Part shown: positions 58,717 through 64,000 of the stretch, one piece after another
Layout: each line of letters starts with the position of its first letter
Numbering within the stretch: the first letter of the stretch is position 1
Assembly: GCF_004526345.1 (NCBI RefSeq)
Contig: NZ_CP038213.1
Span: 1,798,001-1,862,000, forward strand
Source: Ornithinimicrobium flavum
Lineage (GTDB): Bacteria > Actinomycetota > Actinomycetes > Actinomycetales > Dermatophilaceae
DNA: 64,000 bases
Reading direction: 5' to 3'
Notes under the pieces: model-generated
What the model was told of the DNA's origin: nothing
What the model saw: only the letters and a program-made list of their open reading frames with translations
Databases searched by the model: none
Position numbers and translations under genes: made by a program

Positions 58717-59838
58717 CTAATGCGACTCTGCCTCTGCAATCCGGGAAAGCGCTTGAGCGATCTGTGCGTCACGTCCTTGGGCCGCGTGCTGATAGCGCAG
58801 TGCGGCCTGAGGGGTGGAATGTCCAAGGCGAGCCATGAGCTCGGCCAGAGTGGCCCCGGTCTGGGCAGCCAAGACGGCTCCTGTGTGGCGCAGGTCGTGC
58901 CAGCGTAGGTCGGGTCTGCCGGCGGTCTCCCGCGCGCGGTAGAAGATCCGGTACAGGGTCGATGGTGCGAGATGCGAGTGGCCGTCGGCGGCTGGGAACA
59001 GGAGCGTCTCCCGTCCGCCGGTCGTGAGGCGCTCCAGGTGCTCGCTCAGCATCGGGACCAAGTGGGGCGGGATTGCGACGTCTCGGCTGCCCGCTGCCGA
59101 TTTGGGCGTGCCCACGATGACCTGACCGCCGGTGCGGACTACGCCACGTCTGACGTGGATCACACCGGCCTCGAGGTCGATGTCCTTCTTGCGTAGCTCT
59201 ATGAGCTCCCCGAACCGGAGTGCGCACCATGACGACAGCAGGACCATCGGGCGGTACTTCTCCGGTATCGCCTGGGTGATGGCCTCGAGCTCGGCGAGTG
59301 TCGCAGGGCGGATCTTCTTGGTGCGCTCGGTGCTCCCGGCCCCACGGATGTGGCAGGGGTTCGACGAGATCTTCTCGTCCGTGACCGCGGTCCCCAATAT
59401 CGTCCGGAGCAGCCCGTACGCGTGCGCTCGGAGGGTAGGCCGAGCCTTGTCCAGCTGCATGTACCACTCGCGCACCATCTCGCTCGTCAATCGCGTCAAG
59501 GGCACGCTGCCGAGCTGGGGGAGGATATGTCGGTCAAGGAGTGAACGGTAATGACCGCTGGTACGCGGTTTCAGGTCCCGCTGCTCCATCCAGCGTTCGG
59601 AGTACTCGGCTAGCGTAGTGGTCTGCGCTGCCTGCTCGCGAGTGACCCTGAGCCTTGGTGCCACCCATTCATCCCTTGCGATGAGTCGATGCTCACCGGC
59701 GAGCCACATCTCGGCGTCGATCTTGGACTCGAAGGTGGTGGGGGCGCTGTGCAGAACTGTGTCGGGCCCGAAGTACCGTGCGCGGAAGCGGCCGCTAGGC
59801 AACTTGGCAATCTGCCCGAAGGCTCGGCGCTTCGGCAC
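58717..59838 (-). CDS. Tyrosine recombinase (phage/island integrase)
   Basis: 373 residues. N-terminal arm-binding-like segment, core-binding SAM-like domain (about 75-170), catalytic domain with Arg in SWCALRFGELIELR, Lys region, HDLRHTGA (H-x-x-R), and the Tyr nucleophile in LRYQHAAQGRD. The ISL3 element is inserted at its 3' end, but the duplicated target contains the TAG stop, so the protein is unchanged. Candidate integrase of the metal island or of a smaller element. Confidence 0.92.
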   Translation of the reverse strand: MPKRRAFGQIAKLPSGRFRARYFGPDTVLHSAPTTFESKIDAEMWLAGEHRLIARDEWVAPRLRVTREQAAQTTTLAEYSERWMEQRDLKPRTSGHYRSLLDRHILPQLGSVPLTRLTSEMVREWYMQLDKARPTLRAHAYGLLRTILGTAVTDEKISSNPCHIRGAGSTERTKKIRPATLAELEAITQAIPEKYRPMVLLSSWCALRFGELIELRKKDIDLEAGVIHVRRGVVRTGGQVIVGTPKSAAGSRDVAIPPHLVPMLSEHLERLTTGGRETLLFPAADGHSHLAPSTLYRIFYRARETAGRPDLRWHDLRHTGAVLAAQTGATLAELMARLGHSTPQAALRYQHAAQGRDAQIAQALSRIAEAESH

Positions 59839-59854
59839 CTGCCCACCTCCGCCT

Positions 59855-59895
59855 GCGTGTCGTCTGCGTGTCGTTCAGAAGTGTACGCGTGTCGT
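59855..59895 (+). repeat. Three 9-bp direct repeats before the integrase
   Basis: GCGTGTCGT occurs at 59855, 59866 and 59887, that is 11 and 21 bases apart, on one face of the helix. They lie just upstream of the integrase start, where arm-type integrase sites or an operator would be expected. Confidence 0.5.
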
Positions 59896-60026
59896 TTCGT
59901 GTCCACTCCCGGCCAGCGTCACTGGACGGCGTATTCGCAGGTCAGGGGTGGGTTTGTAAGTGTCTGCACGGGTTCCCTGGATGCCCTGGAATCGGTTTCA
60001 AACCCAGTATCGCCCACCATTTTGAG

Positions 60027-60064
60027 AGGGCCTCTGAGCAGCGGAAACGCTGCGCTGAGGCCCT
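60027..60064 (+). terminator. Strong hairpin near the integrase-side boundary
   Basis: AGGGCCTCTGAGCAGCG-GAAA-CGCTGCGCTGAGGCCCT: 17-bp arms with two mismatches and a GAAA loop, followed by TCTCC. Likely terminator. It may mark the edge between the mobile region and older chromosome. Confidence 0.6.
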
Positions 60065-60425
60065 TCTCCATTCCTGGGCGTGCCAGATACGTGCCAGATT
60101 GATTCGGTCGAGGGGTTGTCGCCTGCCATGGTCATGGGACCCCCGGCGCGCCCGGCCGGTGGCGCGAGCGGGTCGTCGGTTGTGCTGACGGTGGCCAGGC
60201 TCCACCGGTACATCGACGGCAAGCCCGGCGAGCGACTCCTGGACGACCAGGCCACCCTCCGGAAGCAGATCGGGGGCCACCAGCGCGCCACGATCAGCCC
60301 CGAGGCCCGCACACTATCGTCGCCCTGGCCGCGGCCCGCCAGCACGGCCTCATCACAGCGGAGTCCGACCGGTGAGCACGACCCACCAGGCACGAGAACG
60401 GGGACGGGAACGCTACCCCCGGCCC
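60065..60425. other. Unassigned stretch with possible coding remnants
   Basis: Contains a readable hydrophilic frame (VVLTVARLHRYIDGKPGER, then LLDDQATLRKQIG) which shifts and ends HGLITAESDR-stop at 60375. Not recognised and lacks a good start. Taken as decayed coding sequence. Confidence 0.3.
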
Positions 60426-60750
60426 GACCTGACGGAGACGATCCCGTCGCCTGCGGGCCTATTCCGAGGCGGGCGCCGACTGCCTGTACGCACCGCGCCT
60501 GGAGTCGGTCGACCAGGCTCGGGCGATCATCGAGGCGGTGGCCCCGGCGCCGGTCAACCTCCTCGTCAACGCGCCGTTCGTCACCGTCGCCGAGGCCGCC
60601 GAGCTCGGCGTGCGCCGGATCAACGTCGGCGGCACGCTCGCCCGCGCCGCCTGGGGCGGGTGGCTCCAGGCCGCGCGCGAGATCGCCGGCGACGTCACGT
60701 TCACCGGCTTCCGCGACCTGCCCGACGTCGAGGGTCTGCAACACCGGTAA
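60426..60750 (+). pseudogene. PEP mutase/isocitrate lyase-superfamily fragment (C-terminal)
   Basis: After a frame slip at about 60442 the sequence reads LRAYSEAGADCLYAPRLESV, APVNLLVNAPFVTVAEAAEL and GVRRINVGGTLARAAWGGW, the last third of PEP-mutase-like TIM-barrel proteins. The metal- and PEP-binding N-terminal two thirds are absent. Looks like a gene cut by island insertion or decay; stop at 60750. Confidence 0.65.
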
Positions 60751-60831
60751 CTGGGCTCGTGCGCTCGTCCGGGTTCGTGTCGTCGCGTCGTGAGACGTAG
60801 GCGGCCACGTCGCGGTATGCCGCGGCGCACC

Positions 60832-62295
60832 TCATCCCACCTCATCGGTGGCCTCTTCCGGGGGCTCCGGCCCGGCCCTGGTCACCCGGTCGGTCCGGGC
60901 GGCCAGGGCGGCGCCCGAGGCCGAGGTGACGATCTCCCCGGGCCCGGTGAGCGTGCGGAGGTCGGTCGGCGCGGTTCCGGCGTAGGTGCGGGAGAGCACG
61001 CGGTAGGCGGGGGAGCGCAGCGCCAGCAGCGCGGTCGCGACCATGACGAGCCCGGCCGCGAGGAAGACCACCGCGATCCCCCGGGAGACGGGTGTGCCGA
61101 CGCCGAGGAGAGGCTCCAGCATCTCCCGCCCTCGTGCGGACGCGGCATACGGGATGATCCACCGGTCGGCCAGGGGCGCGACGAGGAAGGCCGTCACGGG
61201 GGCGGCCGCCGTCTCCGCCGCCATCGCGAACCCGAAGACCCGCCCCTGACGCTCCAGCGGCACCACCCGTTGCAGCACCGTCTGCTCGGCCGCCTCCACA
61301 GCCGGGATGAGGGCCATGTAGAGCAGGATCCCCCCGGCGTAGAGCCACCACCACTCCCGGAGGGTGAAGGCGCTTCCCAGGACGCCCATGGCGACCACGC
61401 TGACCAGGAGGGTGCGCACCGGGTTGCGCCCGAGCCCCACCTTCGCGATCACCGCGCCACCGAGGATGAAGCCCAGGGACGTCACTCCCAGCACGGCGCC
61501 CCACACCTCGACGGGGAACATCTCCAGCCCGTAGGGGTCCATGAGAGCGATGTAGACCCCGCCGATGAAGTTGTTGAAGGTCGAGAACAGGATGAGCGAC
61601 ATCAGGCCGGCCTGGGCGAGGATGACCCGCAGGGATCCAGCCAGGTCGACCTGGCCGTGACCCTCCGCCCCGGTGGAGGCCGGCTCCCGCTCCTGCGGCA
61701 TGCGCACGATCAGCAGGTGCCCGAGGCCGATCCCGACGACGACGGTCGCGAGCGCGAGCGTCCAGCCCATGCCGAGGAGACCCACGGAGAGCCCGGACAG
61801 GAAGCTCGTGGCCATGAAGGAGATGCCCTGGGCCGTGCCCACCAGGCCGTTGGCCCGGTCCCGTTGCCCGTCGGGGACCAGGATCGTCACGCACGTCGAC
61901 AGGGCGATGTTGCGCATGTGCTCCACGATGGCGCCGAGCAGGACGAGCACGACCAGCAGCCAGAACCACGGCTGCCCAAGGTCGGTCATCGCCTCGTCCG
62001 GGACGACGCGGTAGAGCAGAGCTGCCCCGGTGAAGAAGACGAGCGTCACGATGGTGGACAGCCGCATCACGGTGATCTTGCGGAACCGGTCCACGACCGC
62101 GCCCAGCAGGATGCTGCTCACGGAGACGAAGAGCATGTAGGTGCCGCCGATGATGCCGGTGGCGAGCACCGACCTCGTCTCCAGGTAGGCCCAGAAGGTG
62201 AGGGCGAACCACAGGAAGCTGGTGGTCAGTCCGGCCACGGCGGTGTTGACGAGGAGGTGCAGGAAGGTGCGTCCCACGAAGGTCGTGCGGCCCAT
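60832..62295 (-). CDS. MFS transporter
   Basis: 487 residues from ATG 62295, twelve helices. MFS features: VVDRFRKITVMRL between helices 2 and 3 (variant of the GxxxDRxGR loop), long central loop, and VVPLERQGRVFGFAMA in the second half. Belongs by look to the MFS efflux/quinolone-type group seen widely in actinobacteria; substrate unknown. Monocistronic, divergent from the VOC gene. Confidence 0.87.
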   Translation of the reverse strand: MGRTTFVGRTFLHLLVNTAVAGLTTSFLWFALTFWAYLETRSVLATGIIGGTYMLFVSVSSILLGAVVDRFRKITVMRLSTIVTLVFFTGAALLYRVVPDEAMTDLGQPWFWLLVVLVLLGAIVEHMRNIALSTCVTILVPDGQRDRANGLVGTAQGISFMATSFLSGLSVGLLGMGWTLALATVVVGIGLGHLLIVRMPQEREPASTGAEGHGQVDLAGSLRVILAQAGLMSLILFSTFNNFIGGVYIALMDPYGLEMFPVEVWGAVLGVTSLGFILGGAVIAKVGLGRNPVRTLLVSVVAMGVLGSAFTLREWWWLYAGGILLYMALIPAVEAAEQTVLQRVVPLERQGRVFGFAMAAETAAAPVTAFLVAPLADRWIIPYAASARGREMLEPLLGVGTPVSRGIAVVFLAAGLVMVATALLALRSPAYRVLSRTYAGTAPTDLRTLTGPGEIVTSASGAALAARTDRVTRAGPEPPEEATDEVG

Positions 62296-62434
62296 GCCCC
62301 AGTGTGACCCCCGGCACCGACGGACCGCACCGATGATCGCGGAGGAGGGACGTTTGTCGGTACCCGGTGCCATGCTGGAGGAGCTCCGGCCCGCCCGGGC
62401 CGGAGCCGACGGTCGATGACGACAGGAGCAGATC

Positions 62435-62797
62435 ATGGCGCACGGTGACATCACCCACATCGACATCCCGGTGTCCGACCCCAGCGCCGCCACGGCGTTC
62501 TACAGCGGCCTCTTCGGCTGGCAGATCGCCGAGGCGCCGGGGTTCGAGGGCTACCCCATGTGGCAGGCACCCAACAAGATCAGCGGCGGTGGGCTCGCGC
62601 CCCGTGAGGGGGACTTCACCCAGCCCCGCTCCTACGTCGAGGTCGACTCGATCGAGCAGGTGCTGGGGAAGGTCGTCGAGCTGGGCGGGGAGGTGGTGAT
62701 GGACAAGCAGCCGATCAGCGAGACGAGCTGGTGGGCGATCTTCCGCGACCCCGACAGCAACGTGATCGGCCTGTACGAGGGCACGACGGACGTGTGA
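62435..62797 (+). CDS. VOC-family (glyoxalase/bleomycin-resistance fold) protein
   Basis: 120 residues, ACAGGAG before the ATG. Two beta-alpha-beta-beta-beta units: ITHIDIPVSDPSAATAFYSG at the start and IFRDPDSNVIGLYE at the end are standard VOC strands. Glyoxalase-like dioxygenase or lyase with a divalent metal site is possible; substrate unknown. Confidence 0.88.
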   Translation: MAHGDITHIDIPVSDPSAATAFYSGLFGWQIAEAPGFEGYPMWQAPNKISGGGLAPREGDFTQPRSYVEVDSIEQVLGKVVELGGEVVMDKQPISETSWWAIFRDPDSNVIGLYEGTTDV

Positions 62798-62810
62798 GCG
62801 ACCGGGCGGC

Positions 62811-63337
62811 TCACGTCCCGTCGAGGTCAGGGCGGGAGAAGCTGAACCGGGTGCAGTCGGTCGGGAACGAGAACCACGCCATCGCCCTGGACGGCGAGAT
62901 GACGCGCAGCCCGCCGCCGTCAGGACCGGCCCACGCGTCGGGGGCGGGGGAGTAGCCGGCGGCGGCATACTTGCCGAAGGCCCGCGCCAGACGCCCACCC
63001 AGGTCGTCCGGCTCGGCCCGGGTGGCGTGCGACTCGCCCTCGACGATGACGACCTCCGTGCCGCTCTCGAGGGTGAGCGTCACAGCCGGGTTCCGCTCGA
63101 CGTTGCGGGTGTGGACGGTGGTGGGTGCCCCGTCGTACCAGAAGCGCCCGTCCAGCCACACCCCCCACCGGGGGACGGAGTGGGGTCGGCCGTCCGGCCG
63201 GACGCTGCTGATCCAGTAGTGCAACGAGTCACGCAGCCTGCTCTCCACCTGCGCCCAGGTCAGCAGCCCCTCCGACGTCTCCGGTATGCCGTAGCCGTCG
63301 GGGAAGGTCGGGCGCGCCCCGCCGTGGGTGTGTCCAT
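62811..63337 (-). CDS. Pyridoxamine 5'-phosphate oxidase-like (PPOX-fold) flavoprotein
   Basis: About 176 residues. Split-barrel PPOX signature: HYWISSVRPDGRPHSVPRWG, LDGRFWYDGAP, RNVERNPAVTLTLESG, and AFGKYAAAGY. The ATG at 63337 is in a frame that must slip by one base near 63318 (GGGGCGCGCC run) to reach the conserved part; otherwise the start is a GTG inside. Likely F420- or FMN-dependent reductase. Confidence 0.8.
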
Positions 63338-63422
63338 GACTCGACGGTAGACCCGGCCGCCGTCGGGCGGAACCCGGACGCGCGGTCTTGCCACGAGGTG
63401 CCGGCAGGGTGGATCGTGACTC

Positions 63423-64000
63423 ATGGCCACGCGGAGGGGGCTCGTCATCGGGGCGAGCGGGTTCGTCGGATCGCACGTCACGCGGCAGCTCGTGGAGCGG
63501 GGGGACGACGTCCGCGTGCTGGTGCGCCCGACCAGCTCCACGGTGGCGTTCGACGACCTCCCGGTCGACGTGCGCCGGGCCGAGCTCACCGACGACGCCG
63601 CGCTGGTGGACGTGATGGCTGACCGGGAGGTCGTCTTCCACTGCGCCGTGGACGCACGGGCGTGGCTGCGCGACCCCGCGCCGCTGTTCCGCGCCAACGT
63701 CGAGGGGCTGAGGCACGTCCTCGAGGCCGCGGTCTCGTCCCGGGTGGAGCGGTTCGTCTACACCAGCACCGTGGGGACGTGCGCGGTACGACCGGGGCCA
63801 CCGGTGACCGAGGACGAGCCGTGCAACTGGGCCCACCTCGGCGGACCCTACATCCGCGCCCGCCTCCAGGGGGAGGAGATGGTCCTTGCCTACGCCCGGG
63901 ACCGCGGACTTCCCGCGGTGGTGATGTGCGTGGCCACGACCGTCGGACCTCGCGACCACCGCCCCACACCCCACGGACGGCTCATCGACGAGGCCTCGCG
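63423..64000 (+). CDS. NAD-dependent epimerase/dehydratase (extended SDR), partial
   Basis: First 192 residues, open to the window end. Rossmann motif VIGASGFVGSHVTRQL at the start, acidic ADP-ribose position lost by Asn/Arg (VLVRPTSS), and FVYTSTVGTCA as the Ser/Thr strand. The Tyr-Lys pair reads GGPYIRARLQG: Tyr is there but the usual Lys is Arg. Resembles hopanoid-type sugar-nucleotide epimerase/dihydroflavonol reductases. Confidence 0.85.
   Translation, partial: MATRRGLVIGASGFVGSHVTRQLVERGDDVRVLVRPTSSTVAFDDLPVDVRRAELTDDAALVDVMADREVVFHCAVDARAWLRDPAPLFRANVEGLRHVLEAAVSSRVERFVYTSTVGTCAVRPGPPVTEDEPCNWAHLGGPYIRARLQGEEMVLAYARDRGLPAVVMCVATTVGPRDHRPTPHGRLIDEAS

Noticed and set aside
59990..60025. 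tRNA 3' end (GGTTTCAAACC then CCCACCA)
   Set aside because: T-loop lacks the invariant C and no matching 5' acceptor arm is found within about 75 bases on either strand.

Overview
The window is very GC-rich DNA with GTG and ATG starts, tight ATGA overlaps, long membrane operons and actinobacterial protein styles (CsoR, CopZ with an extended N-terminus, NhaA-DsbA fusion, ResB/CcsB cytochrome biogenesis). It most resembles an actinobacterial chromosome, plausibly order Micrococcales; the genus cannot be fixed from sequence alone. About 1-51 kb reads as a copper and heavy-metal/redox accessory region, 52-58.7 kb is a nest of insertion sequences with a tyrosine integrase on its right side, and 60.8-64 kb carries ordinary housekeeping genes.

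Layout. 0-7.2 kb (minus strand): a reduced complex I-like operon nuoA, a NuoB/NuoD-like His-repeat protein, nuoH, J, K, L, M, N(partial), with no recognisable NADH-input or FeS subunits. 7.7-10.7 kb: HMA protein, lgt, lnt. 10.9-14.9 kb (minus): cytochrome c maturation (ccsB, resB, ccdA, TlpA-like). 15.1-17.5 kb (minus): CueP-like lipoprotein, DUF305 protein, a second divergent lgt. 17.8-26.2 kb: second HMA protein, archaeal-type GAPDH, CPD-motif P-type ATPase, EamA exporter, beta-phosphoglucomutase-GH65 fusion. 26.2-27.9 kb (minus): ABC1/UbiB kinase. 28.1-31.6 kb: small His-rich membrane protein, csoR, copZ, copA. 31.8-36.4 kb (minus): metallophosphoesterase, NlpC/P60 protein, CopS/CopR-like two-component system. 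36.6-48.6 kb: SHOCT protein, multicopper oxidase, BNR lipoprotein, cupredoxin-CopA-YHS fusion, second CsoR, NhaA-DsbA, broken CDF, PaaK-like ligase, YncE-like propeller. 48.8-51.2 kb: membrane protein (minus), then a thiol-redox trio. 51.5-58.7 kb: methyltransferase, IS21 remnant interrupted by an IS256 element, and an ISL3 element carrying a group II intron. 58.7-59.8 kb: integrase. 60.4 kb on: PEP-mutase remnant, MFS exporter, VOC protein, PPOX-fold protein, SDR epimerase (partial).

How it works together. Copper is sensed in the cytosol by CsoR, with a 15-bp operator core shared between csoR and the cupredoxin-CopA promoters, and across the membrane by the CopS/CopR-like pair. Eleven 18-bp direct-repeat boxes lie between 7.6 and 49.2 kb, ten of them in front of genes and on the matching strand; they look like the binding site of this CopR and would join efflux ATPases, multicopper oxidase, lipoprotein-processing enzymes, thiol-redox proteins and several metabolic genes into one regulon. 

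Caution: at least eighteen frame breaks, mostly single missing bases in GC runs, hit otherwise well-conserved genes. Many are probably sequencing or assembly errors rather than true pseudogenes.
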